Position numbers and translations under genes: made by a program
Shown here: piece by piece, positions 36,460 to 45,155 of the stretch
Layout of the letters: the number at the start of each line of letters is the position of its first letter
Position numbering within the stretch: position 1 is the stretch's first letter
NCBI RefSeq assembly: GCF_002783505.1
Contig: NZ_PFGL01000020.1
Span: 1 to 51,112 of the forward strand
Direction of reading: 5' to 3'
Source: Shewanella sp. CG12_big_fil_rev_8_21_14_0_65_47_15
Lineage (GTDB): Bacteria; Pseudomonadota; Gammaproteobacteria; Enterobacterales; Shewanellaceae
DNA: 51,112 bases
Notes under the pieces: generated by a model
What the model was told of the DNA's origin: nothing
Seen by the model: only the letters and a program-made list of their open reading frames with translations
The model's database searches: none

Positions 36460-36878
36460 TTACTTTAAACCGTGACGGTTTAATAGGCTCTCAGTGGTTG
36501 GCTCTTGGCCGCGGAAGTTTTTGTAGGCTAAGAAGGGGGCACATTCTGCGCGTAGCTGTACTAAACATGATACCAGTGAAGCGGTTTCGTTTTCACCGCT
36601 TAAGCCACGGTTAGCTGAGGCTTCCCAAATATGTTGGCACAGTTCACGGTTTTCCAGTGAGACCAATACGGGCTGGCGAGTGGTGTTGGTTATGTTCATC
36701 AGATACTTGCCATCGTGGCCTGCGGCTTTGGCATCATATGCTGCCGAGGTGATGTCACTTTCAGTTAGACCCGCTAGTTGGTCTTTACTATCGATAACGA
36801 TCGCTATCTCTTTGGTCAAGTGCAGTGAACGTTGGCGAGCGTGGCGTCGATGGCGATGGGAATAAAATTTTTACGCAT
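36460..36878 (-). pseudogene. dcp: Remnant of a peptidyl-dipeptidase Dcp gene with two deletions
   Basis: A start ATG at 36878 encodes MRKNFIPIAIDATLA, a plausible N-terminus, and then shifts frame, stopping at 36816. In another frame, from 36819, the sequence DSKDQLAGLTESDITSAAY...NTTRQPVLVSLENRELCQHIWEA matches the middle of M3-family Dcp (about residues 190-270 of 700). It jumps at AYKNF directly to RGQEPTTESLLNRHGLK, which resembles the extreme C-terminus of Dcp (RGKAP..ML.HRGL). The zinc-binding HEFGH region is absent. About 80 percent of the gene is therefore lost, in one upstream and one internal deletion. The 119-aa open frame is unlikely to be functional. Confidence 0.78.
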
Positions 36879-36976
36879 AATTAATTGATTTTCTTGGAAT
36901 TGTTGTTTTTTAGAGCTCTAACCTTAATAACTTAAATAGGTCTGAGAGTGGTTTGTAACAGTTTGTGATTCGAACT

Positions 36977-37004
36977 AAAAAAGAGCCTCGCATGGGCGAG
37001 GCTC
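36977..37004 (-). terminator. Terminator of the multiheme cytochrome gene
   Basis: GAGCCTCGC and GCGAGGCTC form a nine-bp stem with a four-base loop, and the minus strand follows it with six T. It lies 78 bases past the cytochrome stop. Confidence 0.92.
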
Positions 37005-37081
37005 CTTTGCTATTTCCTTGCAGGGAAAATAGGTACCGCTTTTTTACTTACTACTTAATCATGCGATGATGAAATGACTAA

Positions 37082-39181
37082 TTAGCGAGTAAACTTGTGG
37101 TATTTATCAATACCAGTACTTCTTCCTGTGTCGTGACATACAGCGCAAGATTCTGAAGTGGGTTGTTTAAACCAGTCAGCAACACTTGGTACGCTGATTT
37201 CGCCACCATTACTGGCCATATGCGCCTTAGCAGAATCGCTATTATGACAAGCGAAGCAGTTAGCTGTGACTGGGCTGGTCATTTTATTACCTGGCTCAAG
37301 GATGTATTGATTTGGCACTTTGCTTAAATCAATAGCCGTTTCGTGACAGGCAACACAGCTAGTAGAGGCTTCAATTGCACCTGCGCCGTTAGCGGTTTTC
37401 GCTTGAGTGCCATCGGCTGCAATTTCACCGACTTTAGCACCTTCACCCCAGTGCCAGCTGTGAACCATAGGGCCAAAACCTGCGCCTAATACTGCTGATG
37501 TACGTGCCATACCATTATCATGGCAGGCCACACAGGCTTTACCACCTTCATCGAAGGCCCCATTTTTGTGGAACGCAGTGGCATCATTGTGACAAGTGGT
37601 ACAGCTGTTATCACTGACGACGGTACGACGTTCAAAGGCAGAGACTTTAGCTGTGGTCACAGGATCAACAACATCAGAGTAAGCGGTAAAGGAAACGCCC
37701 ATAGAGCCGTCATAGCCATTGGCTCTTAGTTTGCCATTACTTTGGTAACGTTGATTACCATCGTATTCCATCCAACCCGGGGTACTAAAGGTGACGCGAG
37801 CTGAGTAGGCGTAGTTAGCATTAACGGCTTGGATATCAGTGAGTAAGTGACAGATATTCTTGGTGCCATCCGCATTGTAACCATAGTAGTAGTTAGTGCG
37901 GTTGCCGGGGCGTCCCACTACAGTGTTATTGTCATAGGCATGCAAATAAGCACCCGCATAGACAATAGGTTTCTTAGCATCAAATACCAGAGGATCTGAA
38001 TAGTTAAAGTTATCTTTAATACTGAAGATATTGCCTTCGGTATCTTTCACTGTCAGTGTGGTACACCAACCGGGTTCAACTTTAGCCGCTGCTGATCCAT
38101 CGGGAGCATAGTGGTCAGTTTTAGTTGAAATATCATCCACTTTAACGGGTGTTGATAATTCCAGTTTATATTTAGCACGCAGTACTTGACGCTCTGTGAT
38201 ACCTGTTTTGCTTTCGTGCATAATGCGTAAATCTGCACCATCACTTGGAATGATAGCGCCTGGTACCCCACCGCTGTTATGGCAGTCAATACAGCCTGGG
38301 CCTGATACGTTGATATTGTTAGGCGCTTCTACGTGGCAGGAAGTACAGTTCATCACGCTGAAATCTTTGGTAAATTCCTGGTGATTAACATGGCCAATTT
38401 TTGATAGTGTGTTGGTAGCATATCCACCAATAGAGAAACCTTCGGCGTTTTTAGCTGCGCGGCTGACTGAGCCGTGACAAGCTAAACAACCTTCAACAAA
38501 GGTGACTTCACTGTCCATACCGCTAGCAACATAACTCGCATGACGACGTGGGCTGGTTGAGTAGTCAATATGGCAAGAGTAGCAACTGTCCGTAGTCGTA
38601 GAATGGGTGCCCTCAGGTTTGTTAACCACTAATGGTTGGGAGGTCGCAATACCATCGTTACCACCGACACGTAACCAAACGATACCTTCAGTGCTGGGAT
38701 TAACACCTTTCATCGGTGCTTTAAATTGGTATTTGCCATCGTCGATAGTGGTGAGTGTGGCTCCTTCGGTTGCTTGGGTTGCCGCTCCACCTATATGCAC
38801 ATTATCTGCAACTCCATTAATATCGCTTTCGGTACGGTTGTTGATAAATCCTTTATCGGTTAAGGCTGCTACTTTAGCTTGAGCATTTAACAATCCATTG
38901 ATTGGGCTGCCATTTTCATCGGTAATCTCGAATTCATAAGTGATACTACCTTCATCGAAGTTGTAGCTGAGCACTTTGATATTGGTTGCCGTCGAACTTG
39001 TTACTACAGGTGGCGTCCATGGCTCGCCAGGTGTTCCTGGTGTGCCTGGCGTCCCTGGAATGCCGGGCGTTCCTGGTGCGCCATCGGCACCATCTTTGCC
39101 ATCATCACCACACCCAACAAGGGCACCTGTTAGTGCTAAGGCAACGAAATAGGCCAGTTTTCTAGAGGTGAAAATTCTCAT
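37082..39181 (-). CDS. OmcA/MtrC-family multiheme outer-membrane cytochrome c with nine CXXCH motifs
   Basis: From ATG 39181 (GGAG six bases upstream) the product is 699 aa; ATG 39184 and a start at 39202 are alternatives. It has a lipobox LVGC (about residue 22), ten collagen-like Gly-X-Y triplets (GKDGADGAP...GTPGEP), then MtrC-type domains. CXXCH motifs are CYSCH, CLACH, CTSCH and CIDCH in the N-terminal cluster and CTTCH, CVACH, CVACH, CFACH and CAVCH in the C-terminal one: nine in all, against ten in MtrC and OmcA. It is probably surface-exposed and shuttles electrons to metals or flavins. No mtrA or mtrB-like gene is nearby, so it would need another porin-cytochrome conduit. Confidence 0.93.
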   Translation of the reverse strand: MRIFTSRKLAYFVALALTGALVGCGDDGKDGADGAPGTPGIPGTPGTPGTPGEPWTPPVVTSSTATNIKVLSYNFDEGSITYEFEITDENGSPINGLLNAQAKVAALTDKGFINNRTESDINGVADNVHIGGAATQATEGATLTTIDDGKYQFKAPMKGVNPSTEGIVWLRVGGNDGIATSQPLVVNKPEGTHSTTTDSCYSCHIDYSTSPRRHASYVASGMDSEVTFVEGCLACHGSVSRAAKNAEGFSIGGYATNTLSKIGHVNHQEFTKDFSVMNCTSCHVEAPNNINVSGPGCIDCHNSGGVPGAIIPSDGADLRIMHESKTGITERQVLRAKYKLELSTPVKVDDISTKTDHYAPDGSAAAKVEPGWCTTLTVKDTEGNIFSIKDNFNYSDPLVFDAKKPIVYAGAYLHAYDNNTVVGRPGNRTNYYYGYNADGTKNICHLLTDIQAVNANYAYSARVTFSTPGWMEYDGNQRYQSNGKLRANGYDGSMGVSFTAYSDVVDPVTTAKVSAFERRTVVSDNSCTTCHNDATAFHKNGAFDEGGKACVACHDNGMARTSAVLGAGFGPMVHSWHWGEGAKVGEIAADGTQAKTANGAGAIEASTSCVACHETAIDLSKVPNQYILEPGNKMTSPVTANCFACHNSDSAKAHMASNGGEISVPSVADWFKQPTSESCAVCHDTGRSTGIDKYHKFTR

Positions 39182-39307
39182 CATAATCTCCAATTGATCC
39201 AATATGCATATAAAGGACGGATTGCAGCACTAAAGTTTGCAGGGGGAGATTAGTGCTTTGAACCGTAGGTTTTAATTTGCAAGCTATCGAATACTTTATT
39301 TTTTTAA

Positions 39308-39327
39308 TTGAGCACAAATTGGCTCAA
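39308..39327. promoter_or_regulatory. Perfect inverted repeat upstream of the cytochrome gene
   Basis: TTGAGC-N8-GCTCAA lies 127-146 bases upstream of the cytochrome start in a 538-base, AT-rich gap. The gap also holds GGTTTAATTAAGGTTAATTTAAC near 39456, which resembles an ArcA direct-repeat site. Both are candidates only. Apart from these I see no gene or RNA in 39182-39719. Confidence 0.4.
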
Positions 39328-39719
39328 AGTGGATATTAGAGTTAATTGGTTGTTGAATTTTTGAACTTTACCGCATTTACACCTATTACTTTGGAGGTAG
39401 ATCTCATTTTTAACATTTAATATTCATTACTTTTTCCTTATAAAACAATATTTAAGGTTTAATTAAGGTTAATTTAACAACTTGATATATTTACGCGGAT
39501 TTAACAAGTGTTGCTGTTTGTGGGCAGCTAATGGAGCCACTTAATCGGTGTTTGGGCGAATTTTTAGGCATGCAGATATTGGATTTATGGCGCTATTGCT
39601 GAATTTCGACTTAAAGCTTAGGGTTGGCTAGTGTTCTGATATGGAGCCTAATGGTAGACTATTACCTAATTTAGCTCTGGCGACAGACGTGAATAAATAA
39701 CGTTTTAAGGGTATTCGTT

Positions 39720-40313
39720 TTGGCACAACTCTATTTTTATTACTCAGCAATGAACGCGGGCAAATCCACTTCCTTATTGCAATCTTCCTATAACTATCGC
39801 GAACGCGGGATGAATACCTTAGTGATGACGGCCTCGATCGATGATAGATACGGTAAGGGCAAGGTGGCTTCTCGTATCGGTATTGAGACTGAAGCGCAGG
39901 TTTTTAGCAGCCAAGATAACCTTATCGATATGATCCAAACTGCACATCAGGCAATGCCACTGAGTTGCGTCTTGGTGGATGAGTGTCAGTTTTTAAGCAA
40001 AGAACAGGTTAAACAATTAACCTATATTGTTGATAAAATAGATATTCCTGTGTTGTGCTATGGTTTACGTACGGACTTTCAAGGGGAACTCTTTAGCGGC
40101 AGTCATTATTTGCTGGCTTGGGCCGATAAGTTAGTCGAATTGAAGACTATCTGCCATTGCGGCCGCAAAGCCAATATGGTGGTGCGCCTCGATGGCGATG
40201 GCAAAGTGATGCGCGAAGGTGAGCAAGTGGCGATTGGCGGTAATGATAGTTACGAATCGGTTTGCCGTAAGCATTTCCGTGAGTTTATTTGGGATGAGCC
40301 CAATATCGCCTGA
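39720..40313 (+). CDS. tdk: Thymidine kinase
   Basis: The type II thymidine kinase phosphorylates thymidine for the salvage pathway. The 197-aa protein has a P-loop [14 protein letters not shown] near the N-terminus, the DECQFL motif, the substrate loop [12 protein letters not shown], and a zinc-binding CHCGRKA near residue 150. Length is usual. Start is TTG, with AAGGG about 8-9 bases upstream; no ATG fits the conserved N-terminus better. It is monocistronic as far as can be seen; a 278-base gap without visible features separates it from the next gene. Confidence 0.95.
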   Translation: MAQLYFYYSAMNAGKSTSLLQSSYNYRERGMNTLVMTASIDDRYGKGKVASRIGIETEAQVFSSQDNLIDMIQTAHQAMPLSCVLVDECQFLSKEQVKQLTYIVDKIDIPVLCYGLRTDFQGELFSGSHYLLAWADKLVELKTICHCGRKANMVVRLDGDGKVMREGEQVAIGGNDSYESVCRKHFREFIWDEPNIA

Positions 40314-40591
40314 GGTAATGATGTCAAAGGGCAAATGGTGAATATTTTTAGATAAACCACTTTGAGATGAACAGTTAACTCATTAAAATAGCGAAAAATC
40401 TGACGACAAATTAGCTTGCTCTCCAAAGAGTCAAAGTCGATGCATAGGAAAAGGAAATCCTCCGATGGGTGAAATGAGCACTACTTGAGTGTTTAGCGGC
40501 TATACACTTAGTCGCTAACCTCTGTTGCGAGCATAAGTGGGCTATCAGATCCCACGTGAAAAAGTGATTTTAGTGATTTTTTGGAGCAGTT

Positions 40592-43500
40592 TTGCCTAAT
40601 ACTACGCAAGAGATGAAGTTCGAAAATTATCGTCCTCGTCCGCCGCAACCCGAACCTAAGGCCGAGCCTAAGCCTAAGGCCAGATCTAAGGGACGTGCTT
40701 GGTTCCTATTTTTTATTCTTATACTCTGTTTAGCGATTTTGATTGGCCAAGAGGTTAAGACCTCTTTCTATCAGGCAAAATACATTAATCAATATGCCCA
40801 GAAACTCACCTATGAGTTGAGAAGCGAGCCGACCCCATCGATTATCTACCCAAGTTATGGTCCTTTCGATGAGCGCCATGGTTACAGCAAGTTGCCCCTG
40901 TATATCGACAGATTATTGCAGCGAAATTTCCAGATCACCCAGCAAGTGGCATTTTCGCCAGCATTGCAGGAATATGCGCAGTTAGGATTTTTCCCGCCTT
41001 ACCATGAGAAAGCGCAATCGGGGCTCACTTTACTCGACTGCCGTAATACCGATCTATACGAGTTTACCTACCCTAAACGTGTCTATCAGGATGACGATAA
41101 GATCCCTAACGAGATCGTCAATACCTTGCTGTTTATTGAAAACCGCGAGTTGTGGACAACGGAAGAAAAACTTAACCCAGTGATCGATTGGCCACGATTT
41201 GTGGTGGCGGGAATGAGTCAAATTGCTGAAATGCTCGGGATGAATGTCTCCACGGCAGGCGGCAGTACGCTGGCGACCCAGATTGAGAAATTTCGCCATT
41301 CTTCCCAAGGTTTAACCTTGAGCATTAAAGATAAATTACTGCAGATTGGTTCTGCCACTGTGCGTGTGTACCAGCAGGGGGAGAAAACGGAGCCCGCCCG
41401 TAAACGTATCGTGCAAGATTATTTAAATACCGTGCCTTTATCCTCTGCACCCAATCATGGCGAAGTACATGGGATTGGTGATGGACTGTGGGCATGGTTT
41501 GGTACCGATTTCGATACGGCGAATCAGCTATTAGCCTCACCCCAAATCAAAGCGAATGCGGCTAAGCGTGGGCAAGTGTTCCGCCAAGTGGTTGCCCTGA
41601 TGATTGCCCAGCGCCGACCTTCCTATTATTTATTACAAGGCCATGAAGATCTTGAAAATTTAGTCGATAGCCACATTCGATTACTCGGTCAATATTACCT
41701 GATAGACCGTGGCTTAAGGGATGCAGCATTAGCGCAAAGATTGCAATTTAAGGTGACTAAACCCCAACGTAATACCCAGTCATCGGGGGCCGATAAAGGC
41801 GTTAACACTATCCGTATCCGCACCGCAGGGATGTTAAACGTCGGCTTATATGATTTAGACCGATTAGATCTTACGGTCAATAGCAGCCTACACAGTGACT
41901 TGCAGCAACAGGTCAGCCATTACCTGCGCAGCCTTGGAAAAGTGTCAACCGCAGAGCAGGTCGGCCTCTTGGGCGAGCGTTTATTGGAACCCAGCCAACT
42001 GCAAAATGTGCTCTATAGTTTTACCTTATACGAGCGTACCGATACGGCTAACCGCGTTCGGGTACAGACCGACAGTACGGACCAACCCTTTGATATCAAT
42101 GAAGGAAGCAAGTTAGAACTCGGCTCGACCGCGAAACTGCGCGTATTAGCAACATATTTGGAGATCATCGCTGAGATCCACGATAAGTATGCGAAGAAAC
42201 ACGGGATTGAGTTAGAGTCGATCATTATAGAACCGAGGGATCACTTAACGCGCTGGGCCATCGATTATCTGATTGCTAACCCAGATAGACGCCTAGACCG
42301 CATGTTAGATGCTGCCCTGCAACGGGAATATTCTGCATCGCCCAATGAGCAGTTTTTCACCGGCGGTGGATTACATGTGTTTAATAACTTTAAGAAGTCG
42401 GAAGATCTTAAAACACCAACCATGTACCAGGCGCTGCAAGACTCGATTAACTTGCCCTTTGTGCGCTTGATGCGCGACATAGTGAACTACAGCAGCAGTA
42501 TGCAAAACGAAGGCAATATGGCCCAGCTGCTGCGTAATGATAAAGATCCCCGCCGTGAGGAATATTTGCGAATATTTGCCGACCGTGAAGGCAATACCTT
42601 TGTGACTAAGTTCTACCGCAAGTACAAGAAAGTGGCCGCAAATGAAAGGTTCGACATGTTCTTCGATGGCTTATCACAATCGGAACAACAGCTTACTGCG
42701 GCCTATCGGTATTTACAGCCCAATGAGTCTATCGCCTCTTTTAAGGCCTTTTTACAGCAGCACTTGCCACAAAATAGCTACAGCGATAAGCGTATTAAAG
42801 ATCTGTATAACAAATATGGTCCAGATAAATATAACCTGCCCGATCAAGGCTATATCGCGCGGGTTCACCCCTTGGAGTTATGGGTACTCGATTACCTTAA
42901 TCACCACCCGGATGCCAACCTAAGCGATGTGAAAGAAGCCAGTAAAGCTGAGCGTCAGGAAGTCTACCGTTGGCTCTTTAGGACTCGGCATAAGAACGCC
43001 CGTGATGTGCGGGTACGGGTGATGCTCGAGGTGGAGGCCTTCCTCGATATTCACCAACGCTGGGCGCGTTTAGGCTATCCCTTTGAATCTATGGTGCCTT
43101 CCTTAGGGTCGGCGCTGGGCAGCTCGGGGGATAGACCCGCTGCGTTGGCCGAACTGATGGGGATAATCCAGAACGATGGCGTAAGATTGGCCACAGTGCG
43201 TATTAATCAGCTGCATTTTGCGGCGGATACCCCCTACGAGGTTCGGCTGCAAAATCAGCATACCCAAGGTGAGCGCGTGATGCGCCATGAAGTCGCTCAG
43301 GCGCTCAAAGCGGCATTGGCAAACGTGGTACAAAATGGTACGGCAAGGCGTTTAAAAGGTATTTTCACCGATGAGAATGGGGCAATGCTGGCCATAGGTG
43401 GCAAAACGGGCACGGGAGATAACCGCATTGTGACGCAAATGCAGCAGGGCCGAAAAGTCGCCACCACGGCGATGAACCGCACCGCCACCTTTGTGTTTTA

Positions 43501-43675
43501 TTTAGGGGATAACTATTTTGGCACTTTAACGGCTTTTGTGCCGGGCAGTAAGTCCGATGATTTTAGCTTTACCTCGGCACTGCCGCTGCAGGTGATGAAG
43601 GGCATGATGCCGATCCTCGCCCCCTATGTAAAAAACCAAAAGGGAATGTGTGCCGTTGAAGCTGCGATGGAGTAG
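40592..43675 (+). CDS. Large bifunctional class A penicillin-binding protein (GT51 plus transpeptidase)
   Basis: The 1027-aa protein has a Pro/Lys-rich cytoplasmic tail, one transmembrane helix (about residues 36-52) and a GT51 glycosyltransferase domain with the catalytic Glu in FIENRELW and GGSTLATQIEKF. The transpeptidase domain has SxxK as STAK (about 512), SxN as SIN (about 617) and KTG (about 936). The SxN to KTG distance (about 320) is far longer than the roughly 190 of PBP1a, so the domain has an inserted helical region. It should build peptidoglycan, but in a family distinct from PBP1a and PBP1b. TTG is the start, with GGAG five bases before it. Confidence 0.9.
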   Translation: MPNTTQEMKFENYRPRPPQPEPKAEPKPKARSKGRAWFLFFILILCLAILIGQEVKTSFYQAKYINQYAQKLTYELRSEPTPSIIYPSYGPFDERHGYSKLPLYIDRLLQRNFQITQQVAFSPALQEYAQLGFFPPYHEKAQSGLTLLDCRNTDLYEFTYPKRVYQDDDKIPNEIVNTLLFIENRELWTTEEKLNPVIDWPRFVVAGMSQIAEMLGMNVSTAGGSTLATQIEKFRHSSQGLTLSIKDKLLQIGSATVRVYQQGEKTEPARKRIVQDYLNTVPLSSAPNHGEVHGIGDGLWAWFGTDFDTANQLLASPQIKANAAKRGQVFRQVVALMIAQRRPSYYLLQGHEDLENLVDSHIRLLGQYYLIDRGLRDAALAQRLQFKVTKPQRNTQSSGADKGVNTIRIRTAGMLNVGLYDLDRLDLTVNSSLHSDLQQQVSHYLRSLGKVSTAEQVGLLGERLLEPSQLQNVLYSFTLYERTDTANRVRVQTDSTDQPFDINEGSKLELGSTAKLRVLATYLEIIAEIHDKYAKKHGIELESIIIEPRDHLTRWAIDYLIANPDRRLDRMLDAALQREYSASPNEQFFTGGGLHVFNNFKKSEDLKTPTMYQALQDSINLPFVRLMRDIVNYSSSMQNEGNMAQLLRNDKDPRREEYLRIFADREGNTFVTKFYRKYKKVAANERFDMFFDGLSQSEQQLTAAYRYLQPNESIASFKAFLQQHLPQNSYSDKRIKDLYNKYGPDKYNLPDQGYIARVHPLELWVLDYLNHHPDANLSDVKEASKAERQEVYRWLFRTRHKNARDVRVRVMLEVEAFLDIHQRWARLGYPFESMVPSLGSALGSSGDRPAALAELMGIIQNDGVRLATVRINQLHFAADTPYEVRLQNQHTQGERVMRHEVAQALKAALANVVQNGTARRLKGIFTDENGAMLAIGGKTGTGDNRIVTQMQQGRKVATTAMNRTATFVFYLGDNYFGTLTAFVPGSKSDDFSFTSALPLQVMKGMMPILAPYVKNQKGMCAVEAAME

Positions 43676-43742
43676 TTTGCCGAGTGTATTTTGGGTATTG
43701 GATTTTGCCAAGATAACTAATTGACTAAAAAATATATTTTAT

Positions 43743-43772
43743 AAACCCCGCGTAACTTACGCGGGGTTTTGT
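43743..43772. terminator. Bidirectional terminator between the penicillin-binding protein and dctD
   Basis: AAACCCCGCGTAA and TTACGCGGGGTTT form a perfect GC-rich stem with a minimal loop, followed by TTTT on the plus strand, between convergent genes. Confidence 0.92.
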
Positions 43773-43775
43773 CTA

Positions 43776-45155
43776 TCACTCCTCTAAATTCACATACTGT
43801 TTTCTGTCTAAGTCATATTTACGCATTTTATCGTATAAGGTTTTACGGGGCAGCTCGAGCTGTTCCATCGTGAGTTTTATACTGCCCTTATTATGACTTA
43901 AGGCTTCTTCAATCAGCACGCGCTCAAAAAATTCGACCCGTTGCAGTAGTGACATGCTGGAGTGCAGACTAGGGGTATTCCCTAGGCTACCCGCAAAGGC
44001 GGCTTCACCACCGAGGAGTACATAACGCTCGGCGAGATTCCTTAGCTCGCGCACATTACCCGGCCAGTCGTGTGAGGTGATAATGGCATTTTGCTCGGCG
44101 TTGAGGGGGATAAGCGCCTTGTGGTAACGCGCCGAAGCGACTCGAGCAAAGTGTAAAAATAATAGGGGGATATCTTCGCGGCGATCCCTCAGCGGCGGGA
44201 TTGGCACTGTGACTAAGTTTAAGCGGTAGAGTAAGTCTTGGCGAAATTCCCCCGTGTCGCACAGGCCCTTTAAATCGACCTTAGTGGCAGCAATAACACG
44301 AATATCTAAATTAATACTCTTATTTGAACCTAAGCGTTCAACCTTACGATCCTCAAGTACTCGCAACAGTTTGACCTGCAGTGACAGCGGCGTACTTTCA
44401 ATCTCATCTAAAAATAACGTGCCGCCATTGGCATATTCAAATTTACCTATGCGCATTTTATCTACGCCGGTAAATGCACCGGCTTCGGCGCCAAATAGCT
44501 CGCTTTCAATAAGATTTTCAGGGATGGCACCACAGTTAATGGCGACAAAATTGGCTTGGCTGCGGCTGCTATGATCGTGTAAATAACGGGCAACGAGTTC
44601 TTTGCCTGTGCCGGTTTCGCCTTCAATTAACACATCGGCGGGGGTATCTATCACTTGATCTATGATATGGCGCATTCTGTTAATGCCAGCACTGTGACCT
44701 AAAATTCGCGGCCCCGGAAGACTTTGACTTTCTAACTCTTTCTTTAATTTACGATTCTCGAGGGTGAGGCTGCGTTTATCCAGTGCACGTTTTACTACAT
44801 CGAGCATATGCTCATTGTTGAAGGGTTTTTCGAGAAAATCATAGGCACCTTGCTTTAACGCGCTAACGGCCATTGCTATGTCACCAAAGCCGGTGAGTAG
44901 CACTACGGGGAGATCGGGGTCCTGTTGGCGAATTTGCTGCATCAGGCTGATGCCATCGAGCTGTGGCATATTGACGTCGGAGATCACGACCCCTGCCCAG
45001 TCTTTGTCCAGTAGTTTAGCTATGCCTTTAGGCTCAGTGCTGGCGAGGGCTTTAATACCTTCGAGTTCAAATAACTGCACTAATACAGTGCCTATATGAA
45101 GTTCATCATCGATGATAAGCACCGAATAGTCTTGGATTGATGTGGGCAAACTCAT
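43776..45155 (-). CDS. dctD: C4-dicarboxylate response regulator DctD (sigma-54 activator)
   Basis: DctD is the NtrC-type activator that turns on C4-dicarboxylate transport with RpoN. The 459-aa protein has a receiver domain (phospho-acceptor D60 in VVISDVNMPQLDG), a AAA+ domain with Walker A GETGTGKELVAR, a GAFTGV loop (most family members have GAFTGA) and GGTLFLDEIES, and a C-terminal Fis-type HTH (KLTMEQLELPRKTLYDKMRKYDL). It overlaps dctB by four bases (ATGA), so the pair is cotranslated. Confidence 0.94.
   Translation of the reverse strand: MSLPTSIQDYSVLIIDDELHIGTVLVQLFELEGIKALASTEPKGIAKLLDKDWAGVVISDVNMPQLDGISLMQQIRQQDPDLPVVLLTGFGDIAMAVSALKQGAYDFLEKPFNNEHMLDVVKRALDKRSLTLENRKLKKELESQSLPGPRILGHSAGINRMRHIIDQVIDTPADVLIEGETGTGKELVARYLHDHSSRSQANFVAINCGAIPENLIESELFGAEAGAFTGVDKMRIGKFEYANGGTLFLDEIESTPLSLQVKLLRVLEDRKVERLGSNKSINLDIRVIAATKVDLKGLCDTGEFRQDLLYRLNLVTVPIPPLRDRREDIPLLFLHFARVASARYHKALIPLNAEQNAIITSHDWPGNVRELRNLAERYVLLGGEAAFAGSLGNTPSLHSSMSLLQRVEFFERVLIEEALSHNKGSIKLTMEQLELPRKTLYDKMRKYDLDRKQYVNLEE

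Noticed and set aside
36460..36819. 119-aa frame as an intact gene
   Set aside because: Its sequence is two Dcp fragments joined and starts inside the family's middle region, so it fits a remnant better.
37082..39181. Calling the cytochrome decaheme
   Set aside because: I count nine CXXCH motifs and see no tenth in any spacing variant.
40314..40591. Hidden small gene or RNA between tdk and the penicillin-binding protein
   Set aside because: No frame with a ribosome-binding site and no stable hairpin is visible; only the GGAG before the TTG start.
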